From NCBI GenBank assembly GCA_945874805.1, contig CAMCJI010000009.1:1-37485 (forward strand): 37,485 bases of DNA, read 5' to 3'. Made by a program: the position numbers and the translations under genes. This stretch comes from Asaia bogorensis (GTDB lineage Bacteria > Pseudomonadota > Alphaproteobacteria > Acetobacterales > Acetobacteraceae). The notes under the pieces are model-generated. The model saw nothing but the letters and a program-made list of their open reading frames with translations, made no database searches and was not told where the DNA came from. Shown here piece by piece: positions 25,369-33,867 of the stretch; the first letter of the stretch is position 1, and every line of letters starts with the position of its first letter.

Positions 25369-26720
25369 GCGCGCCTCACGAAGCGCCCGGCGCCCGGTTG
25401 GGCGAGCACGTTCGTCCCGTCCCAGATCGTCCGCCCGCGCAGGATGGTGGCGGCGACGCGGGCGCGCATCTTGCGGCCGTGATAGGGCGACCAGCGCATC
25501 TCCGGGCGGTCCTGGATGGTGGCTTCGTCGAAGCTGTACTCGGCGCGTTCGAGTACGAGCAGGTCGCAGTCGCTGCCGAGCTTGATGGCGCCCTTGCGGG
25601 GGTAGATTCCGTGCAGCTTGGCCGGGCGTTCGGCGCAGTAGGTGGCCATCACCGTGGGGGACAGGCCGCGTTCGTCCAGCAGGGTGAACATCAGGGGCGC
25701 GAAGGATTGCAGGCCGGTGAGGCCGGCGCCGTTGGCGAAGATGTCCGGGCTGCCCTTGCGGTCGGCCGGCCAGGGGGCGTGGTCGGTGGAGATGTTGCTG
25801 ATCTTGTCGTCGGCGAGGGATTGCCACATGCGCTCCACTTCTGCGGCGGTGCGGAAGGGGGGGTTGCACTTGCCGCGGCCGCCGAGGCGGATGAGGTCCT
25901 CCTCGGTCATGCACATGTATTGGATGCAGGCCTCGCCGGTGGCCATCGCACCCATCGCGCGGAAGCTGGCGGCGATATCGAAGCCGCGGGCCAGGGAGGA
26001 ATGGGCGATGTGGACATGGGCGCCGGTTTCCAGGCCGATTTCGAAGATTTCGAGGTCGGCCATCGTCTCGGCGAGTGGGGGACGGGTGCGGCAGTGCCAG
26101 ATGGCGGACGTGTTGCCGGCGGCCTTGGCCTGTTCGGTGAGGCGTTCGACGAGTTCCTGGTCTTCGTTGTGCACCGCCACCGGCAGGCCGGTTTTGGCAA
26201 TCTCGCGGAAGGCAGCGACCATCGTCGGGTGGTCGATGCGGGGGAAGCGGACGGCGTCGTATTCGTAGGTGGAGACCTTGAAGGCGGAGATGCCGGCGGC
26301 GGCGAGGCCGGCGATCTCGTCGAGGCCGCCGGACTTCTTGATGGTGCCGTAGAGGGCGAAATCGACATGCGCGAGCCGCTCGATCCAGCCGATCTTGTCG
26401 GCCAGGATGGCCGCCGAGGTGACGGCCTGCGGCACGTCGTAGGGCATGTCCACGCAGGTGGTGACGCCGCCGGCGGCAGCCGAGCGCGACGAGCCCTCGA
26501 TGCCGGCCCAGCCGATCGCCGACGAGGTGTGCATGTGGCCATCGACGAGACCGGGCAGGATCAGCTTCCCGGTGTGGTCGATGGTTTCCGTGGCTGGCGG
26601 CGGGGCGCCCTGGCCGATGGCGGCGATGATCTCGCCGCGCAGGGCGACATAGCCGCTTCGGATGATCTCGGTCGGCGTGACGATATCGCCAAGGAAGACG
26701 CGGTCGAACGGGGCTGACAC
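25365..26720 (-). CDS. Allantoinase/dihydropyrimidinase-like cyclic amidohydrolase
   Basis: This 451-residue metal-dependent amidohydrolase has the full metal site: His62 and His64 in DGHMHTS, a probable carbamylated Lys148 in AFKVSTYEYD, His184 in AVHNED, His240 in HIAHSS and Asp313 in STDHAPW. KCNPPFR, GLTGLQSFAPLMF and WSPYHGRKMRARVAATILRG resemble bacterial allantoinase (AllB) more than D-hydantoinase. It hydrolyses a cyclic amide (allantoin, hydantoin or dihydropyrimidine type). The two following carbamoylase genes argue for a hydantoin or dihydropyrimidine substrate rather than allantoin. It is first gene of the operon, divergent from prpD. Confidence 0.87.
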   Translation of the reverse strand: MSAPFDRVFLGDIVTPTEIIRSGYVALRGEIIAAIGQGAPPPATETIDHTGKLILPGLVDGHMHTSSAIGWAGIEGSSRSAAAGGVTTCVDMPYDVPQAVTSAAILADKIGWIERLAHVDFALYGTIKKSGGLDEIAGLAAAGISAFKVSTYEYDAVRFPRIDHPTMVAAFREIAKTGLPVAVHNEDQELVERLTEQAKAAGNTSAIWHCRTRPPLAETMADLEIFEIGLETGAHVHIAHSSLARGFDIAASFRAMGAMATGEACIQYMCMTEEDLIRLGGRGKCNPPFRTAAEVERMWQSLADDKISNISTDHAPWPADRKGSPDIFANGAGLTGLQSFAPLMFTLLDERGLSPTVMATYCAERPAKLHGIYPRKGAIKLGSDCDLLVLERAEYSFDEATIQDRPEMRWSPYHGRKMRARVAATILRGRTIWDGTNVLAQPGAGRFVRRA

Positions 26721-26766
26721 GGCTGGATTGCACCCTTTGAGGACGGGACCGCTTGTGGCCTTGGCC

Positions 26767-26806
26767 GGGCGGTCCTAGGAAGTTGTGGGTCAAGGCTAGA
26801 CCGCCC
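26767..26806. promoter_or_regulatory. 40-nt inverted repeat between the divergent ureide and prp operons
   Basis: GGGCGGTC-c-TAG (26767-26778) is mirrored by CTAGACCGCCC (26796-26806): 11 complementary pairs interrupted by one extra C, separated by 17 nt. It lies in the 128-nt gap between the amidohydrolase start (26720) and prpD start (26849), so a regulator bound here could control both directions. Confidence 0.5.
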
Positions 26807-26848
26807 ACGCCGCGCCCTCAATCCCGCGGCATCCCAAAGGAGGACCGC

Positions 26849-28372
26849 ATGAAGCTGCACGATGTAAAGGTGTACCCGTCCAAGGTTCCGTTGAAGCGCG
26901 AAGACCAGTTCGCCTGGAAGATCGCCGGCGTTGCCGCCGACAAGGTGCCGGTGCCGAAGGACGCGGCGGAGATGATCGTCAACCGCATCATCGACAACGC
27001 CTCGGTGGCGATTGCGGCGATCAACCGCCGCCCGGTGGTCTCCGCCCGCGGCATGGCGCTGGGGCATGCGCGCAAGGGCGGGGCAACGGTGTTCGGCATG
27101 CCGGCCTCCAAGGGCTTCAGCCCGGAATGGGCGGCCTGGGCGAACGGCACGGCGGTGCGCGAACTGGACATGCACGACACGTTCCTCGCCGCCGACTACT
27201 CGCATCCCGGCGACAACATCCCGCCGATCCTGGCCGTGGCGCAGACGATGGGCAAATCCGGCAAGGACCTGATGCGCGGGCTGGCGACCGGCTACGAGAT
27301 CCATATCGACCTGGTGCGGGCGATCTGCCTGCATGAGCACAAGATCGACCACATCGCCCATCTCTGCCCGGCCCAGGCCGCCGGCATCGGCACGCTGCTC
27401 GGCCTGAAGCAGGAGGTGATCTACCAGGCGGTGCAGCAGGCGGTGCATGTCAGCTTCACCACCCGGCAGTCCCGCAAGGGCGAGATCAGCTCCTGGAAGG
27501 CCTATGCGCCGGCGCATGCGGGCAAGCTGGCCGTCGAGGCGGTGGACCGGGTGATGCGTGGCGAGGGCGCACCTTCGCCGATCTATGAAGGCGAGGACAG
27601 CGTGATGGCCTGGATGCTCTCCGGCCGGACGGCGCGCGACAAGGGGCTGCCCGCGCATGTGTATCACGTGCCGCTGCCAGAGCCGGGGGAGGGCAAGCGC
27701 TCGATCCTGGACAGCTACACCAAGGAGCATTCGGCGGAATACCAGAGCCAGGCGCTGATCGACCTCGCCTTCAAGATGCGCGAGCAGGTGGCGAACTGGG
27801 ACGCGGTGGAGAAGATCGTGCTGCACACGTCCCATCACACCCATTACGTGATCGGCACCGGCGCGAACGATCCACAGAAGATGGACCCGAAGGCGAGCCG
27901 CGAGACGCTGGATCACTCGATCATGTATATCCTCGCCGTCGCCCTGCAGGACGGGACGTGGCATCACGTGGACAGCTACGCGCCGAAGCGGGCGCAGCGG
28001 AAGGATACCGTAGCGCTGTGGCACAAGATCGAAACCCGCGAGGACCCGGCCTGGACGAAGCGCTACCACGCCACCGATCCGAACGACCTGGCCTTCGGCG
28101 GGCGGCTGGAGATCATCATGAAGGATGGTTCGAAGCTGGTGGACGAGATGGCGGTGGCGAACGCGCATCCGCTCGGCGCCAAGCCTTTTGCCCGCGCCGA
28201 CTATATCCGCAAGTTCCAGATCCTGACGGACGGGATCATTACGCCGAAGGAATCCAACCGCTTCCTGGAAGCGGCCCAGGAGGTGGCGAGCCTGCCGGCT
28301 GGCGAACTGGGCCGGTTGAACGTCACGCTGCCGAAGGGCGCGTTGGCCGAGTCGAAACCAGGCATCTTCTGA
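26849..28372 (+). CDS. prpD: MmgE/PrpD family 2-methylcitrate dehydratase
   Basis: This 507-residue protein belongs to the MmgE/PrpD family. The adjacent 2-methylcitrate synthase supports PrpD, which dehydrates 2-methylcitrate to 2-methyl-cis-aconitate in propionyl-CoA catabolism. Recognisable parts are [35 protein letters not shown] (about 93-130), [12 protein letters not shown] near 148, [22 protein letters not shown] near 207 and [15 protein letters not shown] near 352. ATG 26849 has an excellent AAAGGAGG 5 nt upstream. prpC follows 16 nt downstream. No prpB or acnD is in the window. Confidence 0.93.
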   Translation: MKLHDVKVYPSKVPLKREDQFAWKIAGVAADKVPVPKDAAEMIVNRIIDNASVAIAAINRRPVVSARGMALGHARKGGATVFGMPASKGFSPEWAAWANGTAVRELDMHDTFLAADYSHPGDNIPPILAVAQTMGKSGKDLMRGLATGYEIHIDLVRAICLHEHKIDHIAHLCPAQAAGIGTLLGLKQEVIYQAVQQAVHVSFTTRQSRKGEISSWKAYAPAHAGKLAVEAVDRVMRGEGAPSPIYEGEDSVMAWMLSGRTARDKGLPAHVYHVPLPEPGEGKRSILDSYTKEHSAEYQSQALIDLAFKMREQVANWDAVEKIVLHTSHHTHYVIGTGANDPQKMDPKASRETLDHSIMYILAVALQDGTWHHVDSYAPKRAQRKDTVALWHKIETREDPAWTKRYHATDPNDLAFGGRLEIIMKDGSKLVDEMAVANAHPLGAKPFARADYIRKFQILTDGIITPKESNRFLEAAQEVASLPAGELGRLNVTLPKGALAESKPGIF

Positions 28373-28388
28373 GACGGGAGCACGACAT

Positions 28389-29537
28389 ATGAGCGAAACC
28401 TTGGCGAACAAGCCGAAGAAGTCGGTGGCGCTGTCTGGCGTCACCGCAGGCAACACCGCGCTTTGCACGGTGGGGCGCACCGGCAACGACCTTCACTACC
28501 GCGGCTACGACATCCTCGACATCGCCGAGCAATGCGAGTTCGAGGAACTGGCGCATCTGCTGGTGCACGGCAGCTTGCCGAACATGGCAGAGCTGGCCTC
28601 CTACAAGGCCAAGCTGCGAGCGCTGCGCGGGCTGCCGGCGGCGGTGCGCGCGGTGCTGGAGCAGTTGCCGGCCGGCACGCATCCGATGGATGTGATGCGC
28701 ACCGGTGTCTCCGCGTTGGGCTGCGTGCTGCCGGAGAAGGAGGACCACAACACGCCCGGCGCGCGCGACATCGCGGACCGGCTGATGGCCTGCCTCGGCT
28801 CCATGCTGCTCTACTGGCACCATTACAGCCAGAACGGCCGGCGCATTGAAGTCGAGACCGACGACGACACCATCGGCGGGCACTTCCTGCATCTGCTGCA
28901 CGGCGGCAAGCCACCCGAATCCTGGGTGCGGGCGATGCATACCTCGCTGAACCTCTATGCCGAACATGAATACAACGCCTCGACCTTTGCCTGCCGGGTG
29001 GTGGCGGGTACGGGGGCGGATATCCATTCGGCGATCACGGGTGGCATCGGCGCGCTGCGCGGACCGAAGCATGGCGGGGCCAACGAAGTCGCCTTCGAAA
29101 TCCAGAAGCGCTACGACAGCGCCGATGCTGCGGAGGCGGATATCCGCGCGCGGGTGGAACGCCGCGAGGTGGTCATCGGCTTCGGCCACCCCGTCTATAC
29201 GATCGCTGATCCGCGCAACAAGATCATCAAGGAAGTGGCTCGCAGACTCTCCGCCGAGGCGGGTTCGATGAAGATGTTCGACATCGCCGACCGGATCGAG
29301 GCGGTGATGATGGAAACCAAGAAGATGTTCGCCAATCTCGACTGGTTCAGCGCCGTCTCCTACCACATGATGGGCGTGCCGACGGCGATGTTCACGCCGA
29401 TCTTCGTGATCTCGCGGACGTCGGGGTGGAGTGCGCATGTCATCGAGCAGCGCGTTGACAACAAGATCATCCGACCCGCGGCGAATTACGTCGGGCCGGA
29501 AAATCTCGCCTTCGTGAAGCTGGCCGACCGCGCCTGA
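28389..29537 (+). CDS. prpC: 2-methylcitrate synthase / citrate synthase family
   Basis: This 382-residue short citrate-synthase-type enzyme condenses propionyl-CoA with oxaloacetate; pairing with prpD makes this the likely role over ordinary citrate synthase. Landmarks are [22 protein letters not shown] at the N-terminus, [14 protein letters not shown] with catalytic His, [13 protein letters not shown] with the second His, [13 protein letters not shown], and the catalytic Asp region near [13 protein letters not shown]. Length is typical of PrpC. The gene ends 61 nt before a clear intrinsic terminator, which closes the prpDC unit. Confidence 0.93.
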   Translation: MSETLANKPKKSVALSGVTAGNTALCTVGRTGNDLHYRGYDILDIAEQCEFEELAHLLVHGSLPNMAELASYKAKLRALRGLPAAVRAVLEQLPAGTHPMDVMRTGVSALGCVLPEKEDHNTPGARDIADRLMACLGSMLLYWHHYSQNGRRIEVETDDDTIGGHFLHLLHGGKPPESWVRAMHTSLNLYAEHEYNASTFACRVVAGTGADIHSAITGGIGALRGPKHGGANEVAFEIQKRYDSADAAEADIRARVERREVVIGFGHPVYTIADPRNKIIKEVARRLSAEAGSMKMFDIADRIEAVMMETKKMFANLDWFSAVSYHMMGVPTAMFTPIFVISRTSGWSAHVIEQRVDNKIIRPAANYVGPENLAFVKLADRA

Positions 29538-29597
29538 CAGCGCATTGCGGAATTCAATAATCCGCAGTCCAGATCAATAAACTTCGATACTCACATG

Positions 29598-29627
29598 ACC
29601 CCGCGGCAGCATTGCCGCGGGGTTTTG
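29598..29627 (+). terminator. Intrinsic terminator after prpC
   Basis: CCCCGCGGCA (29599-29608) and TGCCGCGGGG (29613-29622) form a perfect 10-bp stem with a GCAT loop, followed by TTTT. An A-T pair extends the base. Confidence 0.88.
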
Positions 29628-29953
29628 CGTCGATGGTCGCCTGCAAGTAACGACAGGTATTTTGTTGACATGCGAACGTGGCAAGGCGGATAGCGGAATC
29701 CGGCACGCGCACTATCCGATTCGCCACTCGCATCGGTGCCTGTGTCCAACAGGGAAGGTCATGGTGGCATGAACCGCATTCTCATCCAGGCTCGGCGCAG
29801 GCTGATGCGCGGCGGCATGGATCAGGATGCTGTCAACGGGCCTCCGGGGCGCTCTGTTGCCTGCGGCAACTTGCACCTTACGCAACCGGCCACCCAGTTT
29901 GCTGTTGCAAGAGTCGGAACCAACCAACCACGGCACTTCAGGAGATCGACCAC
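29628..29953 (+). other. 326-nt gap and probable long leader of the H1-like gene
   Basis: No clearly real gene is seen. TTGACA at 29665-29670 is a consensus -35 but no good -10 follows at 16-18 nt. CGGATAG (29687-29693) and CTATCCG (29712-29718) form an inverted repeat around a further CGGAATCCG. GTTGCC-TGC-GGCAAC (29856-29870) is a perfect short hairpin. A 62-codon open frame, 29769-29957, ends in a 4-nt overlap with the H1-like start (GTGA) but has no convincing ribosome site or recognised similarity. The region may be a structured leader. Confidence 0.4.
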
Positions 29954-30433
29954 GTGAGCCAGGAAGAAACCATCACCAAACGCGCTCAGGCAATGGCCGT
30001 GCGCGCCGCGACCAAGAAGGCTGCAGTCCCTGCCAAGGCGGCAGCGCCCGCCAAGAAGGCGGCTCCCGCCAAAGCCGCCCCGGCGGCGAAGCCGGCTGCC
30101 AAGGCCGCCGCACCGAAGAAGGCCGCCGCTGCGCCGAAACCCGCAGCGAAGCCGGCTGCCAAGGCGGCGGCACCCAAAGCTGCGGCGAAGCCCGCAGCTG
30201 CACCGAAAAAGGCCGCCGCCCCCAAGGCCGCCGCGCCCAAGGCTGCGGCAGCGAAGCCCGCCGCCAAGGCGGCTGCGCCGAAGAAGGCTGCCGCCGCAAC
30301 GGCGCCCGCCGCGAAGCCAGCGGCTGCCCCGAAGAAGGCGGCAGCCCCGAAGAAAGCAGCTGCGGCCCCAGCCGCTGCGCCGGCGCCCGCACCGAAGAAG
30401 GCCCCTGCCAAGAAAGCCGCTGCCAAAGCGTGA
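29954..30433 (+). CDS. Histone H1-like Ala/Lys/Pro-rich protein
   Basis: This 159-residue protein is almost entirely alanine, lysine and proline after a short head (VSQEETITKRAQAMAVRAATKK), with tandem variations of AAPKKAA and AAKPAAK to the C-terminus. It resembles the lysine-rich tails of eukaryotic H1 and bacterial H1-like proteins that bind DNA non-specifically and condense the nucleoid. The DNA-binding role is inferred from composition. The start is GTG 29954, with AGGAG about 9 nt upstream; ATG at 29993 is an alternative. It is flanked by terminators on both sides, so it is a single-gene unit. Repeat number probably varies between strains. Confidence 0.82.
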   Translation: MSQEETITKRAQAMAVRAATKKAAVPAKAAAPAKKAAPAKAAPAAKPAAKAAAPKKAAAAPKPAAKPAAKAAAPKAAAKPAAAPKKAAAPKAAAPKAAAAKPAAKAAAPKKAAAATAPAAKPAAAPKKAAAPKKAAAAPAAAPAPAPKKAPAKKAAAKA

Positions 30434-30449
30434 TCGCCTGCCGTATTCC

Positions 30450-30487
30450 GGCCGCCGCCCTGTTCCAACAGGTCGGCGGCCGTTTTC
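30450..30487 (+). terminator. Intrinsic terminator after the H1-like gene
   Basis: GGCCGCCG (30450-30457) pairs with CGGCGGCC (30474-30481). An inner CCTGTT/AACAGG stem continues after one mismatch, and GTTTTCGTC follows. It also lies just beyond the end of the convergent membrane glycosyltransferase gene, so it may act for both. Confidence 0.75.
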
Positions 30488-30494
30488 GTCGCAC

Positions 30495-31967
30495 TTAGCG
30501 GACGCGGTACAGCGTCACTTCCGGCTGACGGATTGTGAATTTGCGCAGCACCTTGTCCGGTATGATCCCCGCCGGCAGATAGCGCAGCACGAAGCTTGCG
30601 AGCGGGCGGGCAGGCGGATCATAGACGGTGACGACCTGCCAGGCCGGGTTCACTGCGAAGTCCCGAGGCAGGCGCAGCGGATTGATGAAGAACAGGTCTC
30701 CAGGCTTCGGCGGCGTTGCAACGACCTTGGTGGACACGCCGCGCCATTCCAGGATCACGTCCGCGCGCAGCCGGGTGCGCGGGTCGGTATTGATGATCTC
30801 GCCCTGTGTTGCAGCGATGTCGGCAAGGGTGTTTTCGCCGAACATGAGGTCCCGATTGGACAAGGCGACAGCAGCCACATTCGCCGCCAGCATGGCGCCC
30901 GCCAGCGTCCAGGCCAGGCGATTACGCCGCATCGCCACCAACTCCGCGATGGCGATACCTGCCAGGATCGAGACGATAACCGCGGGCATCAGGAAGTAGC
31001 GCGGGGTCAGCGGCAGAACCTTCCATAGTCCCGCAGACAGCAGGCTCCAGACGACGGCGATGGCCGCCAACACGATCACCGCGCGCTGCGCTGCGGGGCC
31101 AAGCTTGCGGGTGCGCAGGAGCCACACCGACAGCGGCACGCCGATCCAGGCGAGCAGGCCGAAGCTCTGGTTCATCAGCAGCATCGTCACCGGATCGATC
31201 AGCGGATGGAGGATCGGCACGGTGGCGCCCTGATCCACCCAGCGGCTGATCGTCGCGTCATGCGTAAGATTGATGGTCGGGCGATGGCGGTGCAGCGGGT
31301 CCCCGGTGCCGACCCACATGGCAAGCAACTCGCAGGCCAGCACAGCCGCGAAGGCCGCGCCCATCGGCAGGTAGCGAACGCGCGGCATGCCGTAGCCACC
31401 GAGGAACAGCAGCCCGATGGCAGCGACGGCGAAGAGGCTTGTCTCGTGCGACAGGTAGCCCAGCCCGGCCAGCGCGCCGCTGCCCAGCAGCGCGCCCCAC
31501 GGCATGCCCGTACGCGGCTTCATCGCGTGCAGATATCCGATCGTGGCAGCGAGCACGAAGAACATCTTCACCGGGTCGATATCCGCGGTGCTGGACCAGG
31601 TGATGATCTGCGGGTTGGTGGCGATCAGCGCCCCGCCCACGAGGGCGGCGGTGGTGCCCGCCAAGCTGCGTAGCCATAGGGTCAGCATCACCAGCAGGGC
31701 AATGCTGTAGAGAATGGTCGGCAGCACCATCGCCACCGGCCCGCTGCCGAGCACGGCGCGTGCGAGCGCCATCGGTAGCACCAAGGTCTGGCGCAGTGCC
31801 CAGTGGGAATCGCCGATATACGGGAATTGCACCAGCCATTTGCCCGCGGCGGCCCAGTACAGCGCATCGTCGCTGGCCAGATAGCCGGTCCAGAAGCTGG
31901 ACAGCAGCAGGCCGAACAGGGCCAGGATACCTGCCACCAGGATAGCCGGGTTGGAGAGGATGCGCAT
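30495..31967 (-). CDS. GT-C-type membrane glycosyltransferase (GT39/ArnT-like)
   Basis: This 490-residue protein has 10-12 hydrophobic segments in the first 380 residues and a C-terminal soluble domain. The first periplasmic loop carries Asp33-Asp34 in YLASDDALYWAAAGKW, where GT-C enzymes using polyprenyl-phosphate sugars keep their catalytic acid. STADIDPVKMFF and LSHETSLFAVAAIG also fit this class. It would transfer a sugar from a lipid carrier on the periplasmic face; the acceptor is unknown. It starts 1 nt after the otnC stop, so it is the last gene of the eight-gene minus-strand unit, and it ends near the H1 terminator. Confidence 0.8.
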   Translation of the reverse strand: MRILSNPAILVAGILALFGLLLSSFWTGYLASDDALYWAAAGKWLVQFPYIGDSHWALRQTLVLPMALARAVLGSGPVAMVLPTILYSIALLVMLTLWLRSLAGTTAALVGGALIATNPQIITWSSTADIDPVKMFFVLAATIGYLHAMKPRTGMPWGALLGSGALAGLGYLSHETSLFAVAAIGLLFLGGYGMPRVRYLPMGAAFAAVLACELLAMWVGTGDPLHRHRPTINLTHDATISRWVDQGATVPILHPLIDPVTMLLMNQSFGLLAWIGVPLSVWLLRTRKLGPAAQRAVIVLAAIAVVWSLLSAGLWKVLPLTPRYFLMPAVIVSILAGIAIAELVAMRRNRLAWTLAGAMLAANVAAVALSNRDLMFGENTLADIAATQGEIINTDPRTRLRADVILEWRGVSTKVVATPPKPGDLFFINPLRLPRDFAVNPAWQVVTVYDPPARPLASFVLRYLPAGIIPDKVLRKFTIRQPEVTLYRVR

Positions 31968-31968
31968 C

Positions 31969-32604
31969 TCAGCCTCCGAAGGTATCCAGCAGATCGTCCA
32001 CCTGGGTCGGCGTCAGCAGCCGGGGCCCGGCGCCGCGCAGCAGCAGATACAGCTTCGCTGCCTCCTCCAGTTCTTCCGCCGCATAGACCGCGTCCGTCAG
32101 CGTCGCGCCGCTGACCACCGGGCCGTGGTTGGCGAGCAGAATCGCGCGTGCGTCCACCGCCGCGGCGGCGATCGACGGCTCCATGGCCGGATCGCCGGGG
32201 CGGGCGTAGGGGACGATCGGCATCCGCCGGCCCACCCGCATGACGAAATACGGCGTCAGCGGCGGAATTGGATTGTCGCTGTCCACATCAGGCAGACAGG
32301 CGACGGCTGTGGCCATCGTGGAATGCAGATGCACCACAGCCCCGGCATCCGGACGCGCCGTGTAGAAGGCGCGGTGCATGAACACCTCCTTCGATGGCTT
32401 GTCCCCGCCGACATGCCGAAACGACGTGTCGAGCTTGGACAGCCGCGCGGCGTCCAGCCGGCCGAGCGAGGAGTTGGTCGGCGTCATCAGATAGCCGTCA
32501 TCCAGCTTCACGCTGATATTGCCGGCACTGCCCACCGAGAAGCCGCGCGCGAACAGGCTTGCGGCGAGGGTGACCAGAAGGGCGCGGGTTTCCGCCTCGT
32601 TCAC
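31969..32604 (-). CDS. otnC: Class II aldolase-type 3-oxo-tetronate 4-phosphate decarboxylase
   Basis: This 211-residue class II aldolase/adducin-fold enzyme has metal ligands His92 and His94 in VVHLHSTMATA and His160 in LANHGPVV. The catalytic acid is Glu73 in KPSKEVFMH. GSAGNISVKLDDGYLMTPTNSSLGRL near 26-50 is typical of OtnC. From family knowledge, it decarboxylates 3-oxo-tetronate 4-phosphate to dihydroxyacetone phosphate in erythronate/threonate breakdown. The likely start is GTG 32604, overlapping the otnK stop by 4 nt. Other class II aldolases (e.g. fuculose-phosphate type) are alternatives, but otnK next door supports the call. Confidence 0.9.
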   Translation of the reverse strand: MNEAETRALLVTLAASLFARGFSVGSAGNISVKLDDGYLMTPTNSSLGRLDAARLSKLDTSFRHVGGDKPSKEVFMHRAFYTARPDAGAVVHLHSTMATAVACLPDVDSDNPIPPLTPYFVMRVGRRMPIVPYARPGDPAMEPSIAAAAVDARAILLANHGPVVSGATLTDAVYAAEELEEAAKLYLLLRGAGPRLLTPTQVDDLLDTFGG

Positions 32605-33863
32605 GCCACGAACGCCTTGAGGAAGAAGTCCGGCGCGCCGAAGTTGCCGGATTTCAGCGCGAGTTGCATCCCCGGCCCGCTGCCCTCGGCAAAGGTCCAT
32701 GGCACGCCGGGATCGATCTCGCGGCCGATGCGCAGGCGATGCACGCCAAGGCGGGTCACCACCGCGCCTGAGGTCTCGCCGCCGGCCACCACCAGCCGCC
32801 GCACGCCCGCGGCGACCAAGCCCTCAGCGATGTTGGCCAGTGCGTGTTCGACCAGGGCACCGGCAGCATCGCGGCCGAGGCTTGCCTGCAATGCCGCAAC
32901 CTTGTCCGGCGGGGCGGAGGCGGCAATGACGATCGGCGCCGAACCCAGCCGCGGCAGCGCCCAGGCCAGCGCCTGCGCCGCCAGCGCCGCGGCGTCGGGT
33001 GTGGCGAGCGCGTCGAGTTCCAGAACCTCGGCATGGCCGCGGGCGTTGGCGATCTGGAACAGCGTGGCACGCGAACAGGAGCCGGCGAGTACGGCCGCAT
33101 GGCCTTCGACGGCCGGCAGCCCGGCCGCGTCGCCGTCCGATGTCAGCAACCCCGCACGGCGGAAGTTCTCCGGCAGGCCGATCGCCACGCCCGAGCCGCC
33201 GGTGATCAGCGCATGCGCGGCCGCCGCCTCGCCGATGGCGTAGAGATGCGCGTCGCTGACGGCATCGACGACGGCGTAGCGCCGGCCCTGCTCCTTCAGC
33301 GCCGTCATCGCGCCACGGATCGTCGCCACCCCGCGCTCGACGGTGGCGAACGGCACGAGGCCGACGGAGCCGCTACTCTGCCGGCCGAGCACGCGGACGA
33401 GATTCGCATCGGTCATCGGCGTGAGCGGGTGGTTTTCCATGCCGCTCTCGCTCAGCAAAGCGGTGCCGACGAACAGATGGCCCTGGAAGACGCTGCGGTT
33501 ATTGGCCGGAAAGGCGGGGCACGCCAGCGCGAAGCCGCAGCCAAGGGCTGCCACCAGCGCATCGGCAACCGGCCCGATGTTGCCCTCCTCGGTGCTGTCG
33601 AAGGTGGAGCAGTACTTGAAGAAGAACTGCCGGCAGCCTGCCGCCTGCAGCCACGCCAGCGCCGCGAGGCTCTCGCCGACCGCATCGCCCACCGGTGCGG
33701 TGCGCGATTTCAGGGCAACGACGATGGCATCCGCGTCGGGGGGGGCTTCCCCGGGCTTCGGCACGCCGATCACCTGCACGGTGCGCATGCCGCCCTTGAC
33801 GAGCATGGCGGCGAGGTCGGTGGCGCCGGTGAAATCGTCGGCGATACAGCCGAGAAGGGGCAT
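32601..33863 (-). CDS. otnK: 3-oxo-tetronate kinase (DUF1537 family)
   Basis: This 420-residue kinase has the two-domain DUF1537 layout. The N-terminal sugar-binding domain starts MPLLGCIADDFTGATDLA and includes FFKYCSTFDSTEEGNIGPV and CPAFPANNRSVFQGHLFV. The C-terminal nucleotide domain contains VAGGETSGAVVTRLGV near 365-380 and the late ALKSGNFGAPDFF. It phosphorylates 3-oxo-tetronate, giving the OtnC substrate. The dehydrogenase and isomerase usually found with this pair are not next to it. It starts 4 nt after the methyltransferase stop codon, joining this catabolic pair to the upstream cluster. Confidence 0.93.
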   Translation of the reverse strand: MPLLGCIADDFTGATDLAAMLVKGGMRTVQVIGVPKPGEAPPDADAIVVALKSRTAPVGDAVGESLAALAWLQAAGCRQFFFKYCSTFDSTEEGNIGPVADALVAALGCGFALACPAFPANNRSVFQGHLFVGTALLSESGMENHPLTPMTDANLVRVLGRQSSGSVGLVPFATVERGVATIRGAMTALKEQGRRYAVVDAVSDAHLYAIGEAAAAHALITGGSGVAIGLPENFRRAGLLTSDGDAAGLPAVEGHAAVLAGSCSRATLFQIANARGHAEVLELDALATPDAAALAAQALAWALPRLGSAPIVIAASAPPDKVAALQASLGRDAAGALVEHALANIAEGLVAAGVRRLVVAGGETSGAVVTRLGVHRLRIGREIDPGVPWTFAEGSGPGMQLALKSGNFGAPDFFLKAFVA

Positions 33864-33867
33864 GTCG

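Noticed and set aside
24427-26808. Apparent 793-codon fusion running from the amidohydrolase region into the carbamoylase
   Set aside because: Its first 480 codons are an arginine/proline-rich out-of-frame reading of the amidohydrolase gene. The true carbamoylase starts at GTG 25368, overlapping the amidohydrolase stop by 4 nt.
29990-30430. Short repeats that could suggest a CRISPR or tandem-repeat locus
   Set aside because: The repeats are codon-level repeats of an Ala/Lys/Pro-rich protein, with no constant repeat-spacer structure.
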